Shown here piece by piece: positions 6,551 through 17,210 of a stretch of 34,952 nucleotides of DNA. The notes beneath the pieces are model-generated. The model had not been told where the DNA came from. It made no database searches and saw only the letters and a list, made by a program, of their open reading frames with translations. Origin of the DNA: Opitutales bacterium (GTDB lineage: Bacteria > Verrucomicrobiota > Verrucomicrobiia > Opitutales > T3Sed10-336); the NCBI GenBank assembly GCA_022565335.1, contig JAIUMY010000027.1:1-34952 (forward strand), read 5' to 3'. Numbering within the stretch: position 1 is the stretch's first letter; each line of letters starts with the position of its first letter. The position numbers and the translations under genes are program-made.

Positions 6551-9088
6551 ATGGATAAAAACATTCTTCACAACCGGAGGTTCAACTTGCAGATTCTGAC
6601 TTGGATTCTCTTGTCCCTGGTTATTTTCCTGCTTCTGTACATTGGGGTACCGATTATCGCCGATGCCGAGGAATGGTTCGTTAACGCTACCAAAATCATT
6701 CTCATCGTTCTCGGTCTTGGCTTGGGGTTGATTGAGATCCGGCGCCTGAACCGACGGCTGGCCACTTTGGCCGGAGTAGCGGAAAAAATTGGGGAGGGCA
6801 ACTATGAAACCCGTGCCGAGGTGGGTCGTCAGGACTCCGTGGGTATTCTTGCCAATACCCTGAACTTGATGGCTGGCCGTATTGCCGAATCAATTAATGC
6901 TCTGGAAACCTCGGAATCCAATCTTCGTCTCTCCAAGGAAGAGTTGAGTGATAAAAACAACCAACTTCTGGAAGCCTACCGCCGCCAGACCTTTTTCGGC
7001 AAATTTCTGTCGACCCTAAACGCTATTCGCATCGAACGGATTGTTGATAGGTCAATTCCTTTCATGCTGGAGGTCAGCAAGGCACAGGTGGGGGTCTTTT
7101 ATCTTTTTCAGGATGACAAACAAAAACTGGTCCGAATCTCCGAGCGGGGAATTGCGAAAGCCTTTGTCGGCCAACTAGGACCCAAAGAAACCTTGGATGG
7201 CCTCCCGGGAGAAGTTTATTCCCGCCAGGAAGCTACCTTGATACAGGACATACAGGGAACACCCTTGGGTAAAGTAGATCTCGGCATTGGCGAAACCCCC
7301 ATTCAGTACGCTCTCGGTCTTCCCGTTTCCTTTCAAAACAAAGCGATTGGCGTTCTTATTTTGGCAGGCATCAAACCTTTGCAGGAGGATGTTCGGGAAG
7401 CCCTGCAGAACTATATCGGAGCTTTAGCCCAATCGCTAAGTAACGCTTTGGCCTATCAGTTGGTCAATCAACAGATAGGCGATATCAAGGAAAGCAACTC
7501 GCGGCTCCAACAAATCAACAAGGAAAAGAATGATTTCGTCAACACTCTCAGCCACGAATTGCGGACTCCTTTGAATTCGATCATCGGATTTTCCCGTATC
7601 ATCAACGAAAACTCCGGTGATCAACTGCCGGATGAGGAACAGGACCGCCTGCAAAGGATTGGCCGAAATGCCCGACGTTTACTCAATATGATTAATGATA
7701 TGCTGGACTTTTCAAAAATTGAAGCGGGTCATGTCGGGTTTGAGGTTAATGATTTCTCTCTCAATGAAATCGGCAGGGATGTCATTGAAACGCTCCAACC
7801 TTTGGCCGATGCCAAAGACCTGGAGTTGGTCCTGGATTTCCCCGCCTCTGAAATCACCGCCCATTCAGATGAGGCCAAGATACGACAGATTCTCATCAAT
7901 CTGGTAGGCAATGCCATTAAGTTCACCAAGCGGGGAAGCGTCACCATAAGCCTCTCCGAAGATCCCATAAGCGAAGACCTGATCTATCTCGAGGTCACTG
8001 ACACCGGGATGGGCATTTCTCCTGAATTACAGGAGTCTCTCTTTCAACCCTACCGCCGGGGCCGGGATTCTACCAGCGAGGGGACTGGCTTGGGTTTGGC
8101 CATCAGCAAATCCTACGCCGAACAAATCGGCGGAAGTCTTTCCGTTCGCAGTAAAGAGGGTCAGGGCTCGACCTTCACCCTCAAACTTCCCCTTGTACAC
8201 GGCAAAGTTCACTCTGCCGCCGATTCTCTGCCGGGCAGTCCCTCCTCTGATGAAGTGGCGGACTCCAAAAAAGGCCAGGAAACCGGGGAACCTAAGGACC
8301 CCTCCGATCAGGAACCACCAGCGTCTGAAACCTCCAGTGAACCACTTTACATTCAGCGGTTGGAAAAGATCCTCAGCGAGACCATCCCCCTTAAAAAAGG
8401 GCAAACGGTTCTCGTCGTTGACGACGACGATGACACCCGCAGTATAATTTGCGACTATCTCGAAGACATGGGGCTCATCCCCGAGCCGTTGGCCGACAGC
8501 ACCCAACTCGTTGCCGAAGCAGAAAAAAAACAGCCTCAATTAATCACCCTCGATTTGAGTATGCCAGTCAAGAATGGTTGGGTGGCATTACGGGAACTCA
8601 GGGAAAGCGATATCTGCCAGGATATTCCGGTTTTAATTCTCAGCATCCACGAAAAGCAAAGCCGGAGAATTCCCCAATTAAAAGCCGAAACCCTACCAAA
8701 AACCCAGCTCCATAGCGAATTCACCGAGAAAGTCCGCTCCGTCATCACCCCTGGTTCGGCCCTTCGCTCTCATGCTTTATTGGTTTGTGCCGAGCCAAAT
8801 GCAAAAGAAACCTTAATCCCCGTGCTAGCGAAAAGAGTTGGTGAACTCGACGTTGCCGCCACTGCGACGGAAGCTATTGCCAAGGCTAAGGAGCACCAAC
8901 CGGATTTCATTCTGCTGGCCGGCGAAAGCGGCGAGGACGAATCGATGCCCCTTCTGGACTATTTTGTAGATCACTTTCAGACCAGTGAAATCCCCCCCAT
9001 CATCTCTTTTCGCAAAGAAGAAGGTCATAGCGGGGAAAACCAAAAGTTCCTCTTCGAGAAGGTGTTCACTGCACCTAATCGAGCATAA
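6551..9088 (+). CDS. Hybrid sensor histidine kinase (2 TM, HAMP, GAF, HisKA, HATPase, REC plus degenerate second REC)
   Basis: NDFVNTLSHELRTPLNSIIGFS, GTGLGLAISKSYAEQIGG, VLVVDDDDDTRSIICDYL, ITLDLSMP. Confidence 0.93.
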   Translation: MDKNILHNRRFNLQILTWILLSLVIFLLLYIGVPIIADAEEWFVNATKIILIVLGLGLGLIEIRRLNRRLATLAGVAEKIGEGNYETRAEVGRQDSVGILANTLNLMAGRIAESINALETSESNLRLSKEELSDKNNQLLEAYRRQTFFGKFLSTLNAIRIERIVDRSIPFMLEVSKAQVGVFYLFQDDKQKLVRISERGIAKAFVGQLGPKETLDGLPGEVYSRQEATLIQDIQGTPLGKVDLGIGETPIQYALGLPVSFQNKAIGVLILAGIKPLQEDVREALQNYIGALAQSLSNALAYQLVNQQIGDIKESNSRLQQINKEKNDFVNTLSHELRTPLNSIIGFSRIINENSGDQLPDEEQDRLQRIGRNARRLLNMINDMLDFSKIEAGHVGFEVNDFSLNEIGRDVIETLQPLADAKDLELVLDFPASEITAHSDEAKIRQILINLVGNAIKFTKRGSVTISLSEDPISEDLIYLEVTDTGMGISPELQESLFQPYRRGRDSTSEGTGLGLAISKSYAEQIGGSLSVRSKEGQGSTFTLKLPLVHGKVHSAADSLPGSPSSDEVADSKKGQETGEPKDPSDQEPPASETSSEPLYIQRLEKILSETIPLKKGQTVLVVDDDDDTRSIICDYLEDMGLIPEPLADSTQLVAEAEKKQPQLITLDLSMPVKNGWVALRELRESDICQDIPVLILSIHEKQSRRIPQLKAETLPKTQLHSEFTEKVRSVITPGSALRSHALLVCAEPNAKETLIPVLAKRVGELDVAATATEAIAKAKEHQPDFILLAGESGEDESMPLLDYFVDHFQTSEIPPIISFRKEEGHSGENQKFLFEKVFTAPNRA

Positions 9089-9103
9089 GGGGGGCATCGG
9101 ACC

Positions 9104-10426
9104 TTACCGTTCTACCCGGGCCAAAAGCTTCGCCCGCTGTTGCGTTCCTCTTAGACGAACTTCCTCCGCATCGATACCGGGATAGCTCCCTTCCCGATAA
9201 AGGATTTTTCCCGCCACCATGGTCATTCGAACGTCTTCCGGTTGACTACTGTAAACCAGATTGGTCAGAACATTGGTGGACGGGCAATGGTGCCAGCCTG
9301 ATTGGCGAACCAAAATCAAGTCGGCCAAATGCCCTGGCACGATACGACCGGTTTGTCGGCCACCGGGTAAAAATGATTGCCCCCCCCGGGTGGCCATTTG
9401 CAGGATGGTTTTGGCGGGCAAAGCTCTCGCCCCCCGGGATATCTTCTGCAAGAAACCCGTCAACCTCATTTCGGCAAACATATCCAGGCGATTATTGCAA
9501 GGAGCCCCATCAGCCCCCAGAGAAAGGGGAACTCCCAGCTCCAACAAATGCTGAACCGGAGCTATGCCGGAGCCCAGTTTGGCATTAGCGGAGGGGCAGT
9601 GAACCAACGACATTCCACTTTCCAACAATTGCTCCCTCTCCCGGGGTGTTAGGTGAACGCCGTGAACCAGACTGACCAAAGGGCCATAAAACCCACAATC
9701 GAGAAGAAATTGAATATTGCCCCGACCAGTCCGTTTCCGCACCAACTCCACCTCCGCCAATTGTTCGTTGGCGTGGGTCTGCAAAGGTAAATTACCATCG
9801 CGCGCCATCAACATGGATTCCCGCAGGGTCTCTTCCCGGCAGGCTAAGGCAAATCGCGGGGCAACGCCTACGCCTACCCGGGAATGACCACGATACCGCT
9901 TGGCCAGCGATTGAATTTCCTCCAAAGCCTTGCCCGTTTCCACCGCCAGAGCGGGAATGCCTGCGGATTCGTCGACCAGGCAGGGGGCGAATACCGCCCG
10001 CAAACCGAGCCGATCGTAAACTTCTCCCACGACCTCACTGTGACGAACCGTCTCAAAGGAAAAAACCGCCGTGGTGCCACCCCGCAACAATTCCAGGGCG
10101 GTCAGCTCCGCCGAAACTTTTAACGAAGCCGGATCATGTGCCGCCTCCAGCGGCCAGATATGCTTTTGCAACCAAGGCAGCAGAGGCAGATCCTCAGCCA
10201 ACCCCCGGAACAAGGTTTGGCAGGCATGCACATGGGTTTGCTGAAATCCCGGCAATAACACATCCCCTACACAATCAATTTTCTCGGCTCCTTTAGCAGA
10301 AATCTGTTTTCCTACCTGAAGAATCTTATCCCCCTCGACCAAAACATCCTGCCCCTCCAATACCGGATCATCTCCACCAGCCCACAAGGTGGCTCCCTGA
10401 AATAAAATCGCCCTTTCGGATGCCAT
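9104..10426 (-). CDS. Amidohydrolase family deaminase (MtaD / S-adenosylhomocysteine deaminase-like)
   Basis: QTHVHACQTLFRGLAEDLPLLPWLQKHIWPLEA...LVHCPSANAKLGSGIAPV...SLGADGAPCNN. Confidence 0.88.
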   Translation of the reverse strand: MASERAILFQGATLWAGGDDPVLEGQDVLVEGDKILQVGKQISAKGAEKIDCVGDVLLPGFQQTHVHACQTLFRGLAEDLPLLPWLQKHIWPLEAAHDPASLKVSAELTALELLRGGTTAVFSFETVRHSEVVGEVYDRLGLRAVFAPCLVDESAGIPALAVETGKALEEIQSLAKRYRGHSRVGVGVAPRFALACREETLRESMLMARDGNLPLQTHANEQLAEVELVRKRTGRGNIQFLLDCGFYGPLVSLVHGVHLTPREREQLLESGMSLVHCPSANAKLGSGIAPVQHLLELGVPLSLGADGAPCNNRLDMFAEMRLTGFLQKISRGARALPAKTILQMATRGGQSFLPGGRQTGRIVPGHLADLILVRQSGWHHCPSTNVLTNLVYSSQPEDVRMTMVAGKILYREGSYPGIDAEEVRLRGTQQRAKLLARVER

Positions 10427-10452
10427 AGCGTGATCTATCGTAAGATTCGGCC

Positions 10453-11220
10453 CTACTCGGGGGCGGGAGGAATGCGCAGCTCCATATTCGGACGGAGAAT
10501 CGCATTTTCGTCGGGCAAAACATCCCGATTGGCCTGCAGAATAAGCCGAAAGTGACGCGCATTTCCATAATATTGTGAACTGAGCCCATACAGAGTATCA
10601 CCGGGAACAACCCGATGGGTCCGATATTCCCGCTGGTCAGATCGATCCTCCCGAGGGGTGGAGGAATCCCGTTCTTCCGCAATCGTCCGTTCACGATTAG
10701 GCAATTGCGAGATCAGGCGATTCCTTTCGCTCCGGGCCGTTGCCAGACTATTTCGAAGCTGCTCATTCTCTCTTTGCAAACGCTCAATTTGCCGCATTAA
10801 CTCATTTCTCTCCTCGCTACCAATCCCTCCCGGGCGAGCAGGCAACATCCGGGCAAACTCCCGTTGCGCCGCCTGCTTACGTCCTTGCACCAATTCCCTT
10901 TGCGGAGAATCCGGACTCTGTTGCAAGTATCTGCGATAATGATAAATGGCTTCCACCGGATCGTTCAGATACGACAAATAGATCTCCGCCGCCTCTAAGT
11001 GCGATTCCGGAGCATTTCCCGGACGCAAATCGATAACCCGCAGAAAATCCCGCAATGCGTCCCCTTCCCGCCCCTCGCGAAGCATCTGGCGGCCCCGTTG
11101 AAAACTGCGCTCCTGTTCTTCCGGACCAATTTCCACATCGTTTTGATTAAAGCAACCCGTCCCCCACCAGGAAATGGAGAGCAGAAAGAATGAAACAAAT
11201 AAAAACGAAACCAAGCGCAT
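10453..11220 (-). CDS. LysM-domain lipoprotein with TPR-like and coiled-coil segment
   Basis: MRLVSFLFVSFFLLSISWWGTGCFNQ lipobox; C-terminal HRVVPGDTLYGLSSQYYGNARHFRLILQANRD LysM. Confidence 0.85.
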   Translation of the reverse strand: MRLVSFLFVSFFLLSISWWGTGCFNQNDVEIGPEEQERSFQRGRQMLREGREGDALRDFLRVIDLRPGNAPESHLEAAEIYLSYLNDPVEAIYHYRRYLQQSPDSPQRELVQGRKQAAQREFARMLPARPGGIGSEERNELMRQIERLQRENEQLRNSLATARSERNRLISQLPNRERTIAEERDSSTPREDRSDQREYRTHRVVPGDTLYGLSSQYYGNARHFRLILQANRDVLPDENAILRPNMELRIPPAPE

Positions 11221-11350
11221 GTCGAAAACCATTACCAATCCTCTCATCTTGAAGAAAAGTGGAGTAAACGAAAGGAAAAAGACAAGTTCCCCCGATAGAA
11301 ACATTCTCTCGAAAGTTGACCCTACCAGAGCTTTGTTCATCCTTTTAACC

Positions 11351-11650
11351 ATGCATTCCCCACCGTCTTTTTTCCGCATCGACAAAGAATTGACCGAGGG
11401 CGCGGAGCATTATGTCGTTCATGGGGTTCGCCCTCGTTTCACCATCCTCGTCGATCCGAATTACAACCCCGAAGGGCCCCCGGGCCGGGGTTTTATCAAA
11501 AAATTGCGGATTTCCAATGGTTGGGACAACGACTACCTGCGCTGCCGGAACTTGCTCTCCGCAGCGGAGAAATACTTTCGTGAGGAGCACCAGAGAAGAA
11601 AACAAAACCAACTTTCCGCGCGCTTTTCTCCTGACGATAAAAGCGAATAG
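11351..11650 (+). CDS. Small conserved-looking protein of unknown function upstream of HDAC-like gene
   Basis: MHSPPSFFRIDKELTEGAEHYVVHGVRPRFTILVDPNYN; next CDS begins 3 nt after its stop. Confidence 0.65.
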   Translation: MHSPPSFFRIDKELTEGAEHYVVHGVRPRFTILVDPNYNPEGPPGRGFIKKLRISNGWDNDYLRCRNLLSAAEKYFREEHQRRKQNQLSARFSPDDKSE

Positions 11651-11652
11651 CC

Positions 11653-12570
11653 GTGAGGATCAAAGCCTTTTACCACCCCGACTACTACCTCCCCTTGCCG
11701 GATGGGCATCCCTTCCCCATGGAAAAATTCCCCGGCGCCTACCACCGGCTTACACCGCATCCCCGAATGGAAATCGAGCAAGTCTCGCTCTTCCCCCGTG
11801 ACCAGATTGAGCGAGTACACCATCCCTTTTATCTCGATCGGGTCAATTTCGATGATGCCGAACACGGGCGCCGCGGACTGAACCGGTCCGAACGTCATCG
11901 CCTCGGGCTCCCCGCCCGGGAAAATCTTTTATATCGGTCAATGCTGGAAACCAGCGGCACCATCCTGGCGGCGAAAGCCGCGCTGAAAGAAGGTATCGCC
12001 GCTAATCTGGCGGGCGGCACCCACCATGCCTTCCCCGACCGCGGATTGGGCTTCTGCGTTCTCAATGATGTCGCGGTGGCCATCCGCGGGCTGCAAAAAG
12101 ACCGGCCCAATCTTCATTTTCTGGTCTTGGATACCGATGCTCATCAAGGGAATGGAACCCATGCAATTTTCCGGGACGACCCTCACGTATTTACCTATTC
12201 GATTCATGTGGGGCGGAATTACCCGGCTCATAAAGAGCCTGGCGATATGGATATTCCCCTGCCCCGCTGGGCTGATGGAAAACAATACTGGGAAGCTTTT
12301 GCGGAAAGTGCAGAAGCGGCATTTGCCCGCACCGAACCTGATCTGGTTTTCTGGATCGCCGGAGCTGACCCCCATCACCAGGACCGCTTTGGCCAAATGG
12401 CCTTAACCGACGGGGATTTTCGCCGCCGGGACCAGCACGTGTGGACCTTGTGCCGGGAATTCAACTGCCCGGTGGTGGTGCTGTATGGAGGAGGCTACAA
12501 TCGGGAACGCGGGAAAACCGCCGCCTTGCATGCGGCGACCCTGGAAACTCTCGCGGCCATCCCCGGATAG
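11653..12570 (+). CDS. Histone deacetylase-like (HDAC/AcuC family) amidohydrolase, GTG start
   Basis: GGTHHAFPDRGLGFCVLNDVAVAIRGL...LDTDAHQGNGTHAIF...YGGGYN. Confidence 0.92.
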   Translation: MRIKAFYHPDYYLPLPDGHPFPMEKFPGAYHRLTPHPRMEIEQVSLFPRDQIERVHHPFYLDRVNFDDAEHGRRGLNRSERHRLGLPARENLLYRSMLETSGTILAAKAALKEGIAANLAGGTHHAFPDRGLGFCVLNDVAVAIRGLQKDRPNLHFLVLDTDAHQGNGTHAIFRDDPHVFTYSIHVGRNYPAHKEPGDMDIPLPRWADGKQYWEAFAESAEAAFARTEPDLVFWIAGADPHHQDRFGQMALTDGDFRRRDQHVWTLCREFNCPVVVLYGGGYNRERGKTAALHAATLETLAAIPG

Positions 12571-12584
12571 CGAAGAGGCGTCAC

Positions 12585-12839
12585 TCACGCATCGATTTCA
12601 ATATCGTCCTTGGGAACCGAACAGCAAAGCAATTCATTTCCCTCGTCCGGCTCACCGGTATGTCCATTGGGATACTCAACCTCCCCCTTGACCACCGGTT
12701 GCTGACAGGCCGTGCAGTTGCCCATGCGACAACCAAAATCCAAATCAAGGCCATGGTCCTCGGCCAGTTCAAGAAGACTTTCGTGGGACCCATCCCACTC
12801 GACTTCGACTCCACTTTGTTTGAATAGTACTTTAGGCAT
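12585..12839 (-). CDS. 2Fe-2S ferredoxin-like protein
   Basis: [54 protein letters not shown]...LLCCSVPK. Confidence 0.9.
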   Translation of the reverse strand: MPKVLFKQSGVEVEWDGSHESLLELAEDHGLDLDFGCRMGNCTACQQPVVKGEVEYPNGHTGEPDEGNELLCCSVPKDDIEIDA

Positions 12840-12926
12840 AAAATATTCCTTGATTGAAGATTGCTCGTAAACAAGCCATAACATTCGTAAAACCGCACCC
12901 ATAGCAAACCCTTTTCTTATTTTTCC

Positions 12927-13988
12927 ATGAGCGAAAAACCCCTCAAAGACCGATTCCCTTTCATTCTATTGGCTGACTTACTCGCCGTTACAGGAATTCT
13001 CCTGGCCGGATATTTATTCTTTTTAAGCGCTTTGGAGTGGCCGTGTCTGGGCGGGGGATGCAGTGAGGTTTTACGAAGCAGCTACGCCAATCTCGATCTT
13101 GGTTTCGGGGCCATCCCGATTGCCCTATTGGCTATTTTCGCTTGGGTGGCCCTGTTTTTCGTTCCGTTCATTCTGGGGAAGATCATCCTCGCTCTGATGC
13201 TGATTGGAGCCGGTTTTCTAGTGTTCTTGCAGATTTTTGAAATCCGGGCTTTCTGCCTTTGGTGCAATATTCACCATCTCCTCGTTCTGGTCCTGCTCTT
13301 CGTACCCGCCCGTCCACAACATCGTTTTCTGGCCACTCTGGCTTTGCTTCTGCTCTTTCCCCTCCTTCTTTTGGAACAAGCCCGTATCTCGCAGCATCTG
13401 CCGGACCGTGAATACCGATACCTTCCGCAAACTGAAGAAACGGAAGAAAGCGAGACCGCCGAGACCGAAGAAGTTTCTCCACCGCAGGCCCGCTCCCACC
13501 TCCTCTGGGACAATCCGGAGGCAACCTCCCGGGCCATCATGGTATTGAACCTCGATTGCCCGGAATGCCTGGTCAAGCTGGACCAACTCGCGGAAAGCTT
13601 CGCCGAAAAGCCCCGCCTCCCCCGCGCACGCACCAGAATTTTCTTCCTTTCCAGCGAAGAACTTTTCTCCCACCAAGCGTTGTTTCTGGCGGCCTTGTTT
13701 CCGCCGGAAACGAGTTTCGCGGAAGGTATCCGGGAGCACTGGCCGATCCTGAGTCAACACTTGCAGGAGATCCCGAGATGGAGAGAGCTCCCCGTGGAGG
13801 AATGGCAAGCCTTGCTGGAAATGGACTTTCCACATATCGCCACGGCTTTTCCTGAATGGCAAGACCGCCTTCGTCGGCAACAGGAATTCCTCAACGAGGA
13901 AGGCCTTCAGGTGACTCCGCTACTCATTGATGAGGAAGGCTGGACCACAAACTTTTCCGTATCCGGCTTACTCCTCAAGGAAGACTGA
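12927..13988 (+). CDS. VKOR family protein fused to thioredoxin-like domain
   Basis: Four or five TM segments, FCLWCNIHH (CxxC) and a second domain with [15 protein letters not shown]. Confidence 0.87.
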   Translation: MSEKPLKDRFPFILLADLLAVTGILLAGYLFFLSALEWPCLGGGCSEVLRSSYANLDLGFGAIPIALLAIFAWVALFFVPFILGKIILALMLIGAGFLVFLQIFEIRAFCLWCNIHHLLVLVLLFVPARPQHRFLATLALLLLFPLLLLEQARISQHLPDREYRYLPQTEETEESETAETEEVSPPQARSHLLWDNPEATSRAIMVLNLDCPECLVKLDQLAESFAEKPRLPRARTRIFFLSSEELFSHQALFLAALFPPETSFAEGIREHWPILSQHLQEIPRWRELPVEEWQALLEMDFPHIATAFPEWQDRLRRQQEFLNEEGLQVTPLLIDEEGWTTNFSVSGLLLKED

Positions 13989-14058
13989 AGCCGCAGGAAA
14001 TTCAAAAAAAACGCAAGGTGCCGTTGCCAAAAAAGAGAAAATAAGGTTTCCTCCTTCC

Positions 14059-14202
14059 ATGATCTGGTGGCTTATACTTATTCCTCTATTCCTCGTTATC
14101 GGAATTGTGCTTTTCCAGGCGAAGGACTGGATAACGATTCGCCGCAAAGATTGCTGCGGCGCCGGATGCGGCTGCCTCTTCCCGAAAAAGCGCAAGGATT
14201 GA
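14059..14202 (+). CDS. Small single-TM Cys-rich protein
   Basis: MIWWLILIPLFLVIGIVLFQAKDWITIRRKDCCGAGCGCLFPKKRKD. Confidence 0.55.
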   Translation: MIWWLILIPLFLVIGIVLFQAKDWITIRRKDCCGAGCGCLFPKKRKD

Positions 14203-14281
14203 GAATTGGGCTGGCCTCAGCCTGCCATCGGAAAGACAAACTCTCAGACCCCGCCCTGCAGGGATCTTCGACCCTCTGCTC

Positions 14282-15157
14282 TCATCCCTCCGATAAAGAC
14301 AATGAGACTAAACTAATCTCCGGAGGACTACGGAAACGAATGCGGTGCCGAATCACTCCCAGCCCACGGTTCACCAGCATTGTTCTGGAGCCCTTTCGAA
14401 AGACCCCGCTCAAATACTTATCCCCATACTCACTGGGCACGAAATGCGAGGTAATCCCGGGCAAGTTCACCTGCCCTCCATGTAAATGTCCCGCGAAAAT
14501 CAAAGCGTTCTCAGGGCCTTCCCATTCCTCGAATAAATCCGGCTGATGCATCAGCAGAAGAATTGGTTCCCCTTCCGGAAGATCTTCGAAGGCCCTCTTG
14601 GGATTGGGAAATTCCAAACCATCCCGCAGACCCCCGATGGCCAGCTCTTGCGTTCCGCCGGGAAAGCGCAACCGCGTCCAGGCATCCCTGAGAACCCGCA
14701 CCCCGGAATCCTCCAGAAGTTGGGCCATCCTTCCCGGGCCCACGGAAATGTCATGATTGCCCCAACACGCCCAAACCCCGAGCGGAGCCGCCAACTGGCG
14801 AAGCAACTTTTGCAAGGACGCCCCATACGTCTCAAAAACCTGTCCTCTTTGATGGCCGGGTGCCGCGGTCAAGAAATCGCCCGTTAAAAAAATCGCCTCG
14901 GGCCGCTCGGCCATTACCTTGTCGATGCAGGTTTGCAGGTATTCAGCAGGAACGATATCGGAAAGGTGCAGATCCGATATTTGGGCAATGCGGGTATTCA
15001 CAAACTCTGAAGGCAGCCCGGACAAACCCAATTGATACCGTTCCACCTGGACAGTAAAGGGCGACCAGCGGGTGGCGCGCCACCAGGATCCTCCCAGCGC
15101 GAAAATCCCTGCGGCCATCAGTGAACCCATAATTGCCAGAAATTTCCGCCGTTGCAT
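14282..15157 (-). CDS. Metallophosphoesterase (YaeI-like)
   Basis: RIAQISDLHLSD...FLTGDFLT...GNHD...FAGHLHGGQ. Confidence 0.9.
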   Translation of the reverse strand: MQRRKFLAIMGSLMAAGIFALGGSWWRATRWSPFTVQVERYQLGLSGLPSEFVNTRIAQISDLHLSDIVPAEYLQTCIDKVMAERPEAIFLTGDFLTAAPGHQRGQVFETYGASLQKLLRQLAAPLGVWACWGNHDISVGPGRMAQLLEDSGVRVLRDAWTRLRFPGGTQELAIGGLRDGLEFPNPKRAFEDLPEGEPILLLMHQPDLFEEWEGPENALIFAGHLHGGQVNLPGITSHFVPSEYGDKYLSGVFRKGSRTMLVNRGLGVIRHRIRFRSPPEISLVSLSLSEG

Positions 15158-15180
15158 GAAAGCCCCCCGTCCACCGAAAA

Positions 15181-16368
15181 TCAGTCTTCCTTGCGATCCG
15201 TGAAGAAGCGCTTGGCTTTTTCAAAGAAGCTCTTGCCCATAGGTTCATCAGCATCCCCGGAAGCCAGAGCAAATTCCTCCAACTTGGTGCGCTGCTCATT
15301 GGTAAGGGCTTTGGGCACCTCCACCTGAACTTTGATAAGTTGGTCGCCGAACCGTCCGGTGCGCAAGCCTGGCATGCCTTTGTTCCGCAGGCGGAAAGTC
15401 GTTCCGGTTTGCGTTCCGGGAGGGATCTTCAAGCTGGCCTTGCCCGACAATGTGGGGACATCAATTTTCCCACCAAGGGCCGCAAGGGTAAACTTGATCG
15501 GAATCTCGCAAAACAAATTGTCCCCCTGCCGTTCGAAAATCTCATGGTCTTTGAGGTGGATAACAATATAGAGATCGCCCGTGGCTCCTCCCCGAACCCC
15601 TGCCTCACCGTTGCCAACCGAACGCAATTTGGAGCCGGAGTCCACCCCCGCCGGAATTTTCACCTTGAGTTTGCTGTTTTCCGGCACCCGGCCCTCGCCG
15701 CCACATTTCCGGCAAGGCTGTTCAATTTTCTCACCGGTTCCACCGCAGGTCGGGCAAACTTGACGAACACTGAAAAAGCCACGCGAGGAGGTTACATAAC
15801 CGGACCCACCACAGGTAGGACAAACCACCCGACTCGTTCCCGGCTCCGCTCCGCTGCCTTTACAGGCCGAGCAATTGACCAGGCGGCGATAGGTAATTTC
15901 CTTTTCGATCCCAGCGGCGGCCTCCTCCAGGGAGATCTCCATATCGTAGCGCAAATCGGAACCACGCTGCGAACCATCGGCCTGGCGACGACCTCCGCCG
16001 CCCCCACCGAAAAACTCCTCGAAAATACTGCTGGCGCCACCGCCGCCACCGCCGCCGCCAAAGACGTCGCGAAAAATATCGAAGGGGTCCTGAAATCCTC
16101 CGGCGCCCCCGCCCATACCGCCGGGACCACCAGCTCCGGCTTGCTGGAAAGCGGCGTGGCCATAACGGTCGTAAGCCGCTTTCTTATCCGGATCTTTTAA
16201 AACCTCATAAGCTTCGGAAACCTTTTTGAATTTATCCTCGGCGGTTTTGTCCCCGGGATTTTTATCGGGATGGTATTTAATGGCCATCTTCCGATACGCT
16301 TTCTTAATCTCATCGGCAGAAGCACTTTTGCCCACTCCCAATAATTCGTAATAGTCCTCTTTTGCCAT
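15181..16368 (-). CDS. dnaJ: Chaperone DnaJ
   Basis: [42 protein letters not shown] region; four CxxCxGxG repeats. Confidence 0.97.
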   Translation of the reverse strand: MAKEDYYELLGVGKSASADEIKKAYRKMAIKYHPDKNPGDKTAEDKFKKVSEAYEVLKDPDKKAAYDRYGHAAFQQAGAGGPGGMGGGAGGFQDPFDIFRDVFGGGGGGGGASSIFEEFFGGGGGGRRQADGSQRGSDLRYDMEISLEEAAAGIEKEITYRRLVNCSACKGSGAEPGTSRVVCPTCGGSGYVTSSRGFFSVRQVCPTCGGTGEKIEQPCRKCGGEGRVPENSKLKVKIPAGVDSGSKLRSVGNGEAGVRGGATGDLYIVIHLKDHEIFERQGDNLFCEIPIKFTLAALGGKIDVPTLSGKASLKIPPGTQTGTTFRLRNKGMPGLRTGRFGDQLIKVQVEVPKALTNEQRTKLEEFALASGDADEPMGKSFFEKAKRFFTDRKED

Positions 16369-16389
16369 AACTTATTCAGTTGCGGGGGT

Positions 16390-17037
16390 TCAGGATTCTT
16401 CGTTGGCGGTTTCCGGAATGCCACTGGACACCACTACCATGGCCGGACGAAGCAAACGCCCCTGAAGCTTGTAGCCCTTACGATGAACCCGCAGGATTTT
16501 TCCTTCCGCAAATTCCTCCGACGCCTCGTGGGCGGTAGCCTCATGGGCATGTGGGTCAAAGTCTTCACCAACCGGATTCACTTCTTCCAACCCATGCTGT
16601 TGCAGAATGCTTTTGATTTGCTGAACCACCATGACAAAGCCCTGGGCCACGGATTTTCCAGCCTCGTTCCCCTCGGCCGAGAGCAACCCGAGTTCCAGGT
16701 TATCCAGCGCCGGCAAAAGATCCTCGACCAAACCCGACACCGCATATTTACGCAGTTCCTCTTTTTCCTTCAAAGCGCGCTTCCGGTAGTTTTCAAGATC
16801 GGCCACCGAACGCAGGTAACGTTGATAGTTTTCCTTACTTTCCGCCCGCGCTTCCTCCAACGGGTCGACTTCGGGAATCTCCTCAGAAGTTTCCGGGGTT
16901 TCTTCCCCGTCCTTCACCTCGGCTGACTCTTCCGCAGATTTGCCGGAAACCGTTTCGGACTCCTCATCCACCGGAACTTCATTCGCAGCAGTTTCCTCCT
17001 TCTCGTCAGAGTGATGTTTGTGCTCTTCTTTGGCCAT
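16390..17037 (-). CDS. grpE: Nucleotide exchange factor GrpE
   Basis: RYLRSVADLENYRKRALKEKEELRKYAVSGLVEDLLPALDNLE; upstream of dnaJ. Confidence 0.95.
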   Translation of the reverse strand: MAKEEHKHHSDEKEETAANEVPVDEESETVSGKSAEESAEVKDGEETPETSEEIPEVDPLEEARAESKENYQRYLRSVADLENYRKRALKEKEELRKYAVSGLVEDLLPALDNLELGLLSAEGNEAGKSVAQGFVMVVQQIKSILQQHGLEEVNPVGEDFDPHAHEATAHEASEEFAEGKILRVHRKGYKLQGRLLRPAMVVVSSGIPETANEES

Positions 17038-17210
17038 AGTAATAAATAGAAACGACTTGTTCAGACAATCAAACCGCTAATCATAAAAAACCCCTTTCCT
17101 CACGGCAAGAGGATTTTCCGGGAGCCCACCCGGATCATTCCCAAGCCTAGCCGCCGGTCTCTGTGGTCGGCCAAAACCGGGAAATTTTAAGGATGCCAAT
17201 GCCGGCACCC

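Noticed and set aside
17038-17210. CIRCE (HrcA) operator upstream of grpE
   Set aside because: No TTAGCACTC-N9-GAGTGCTAA-like sequence found by eye.
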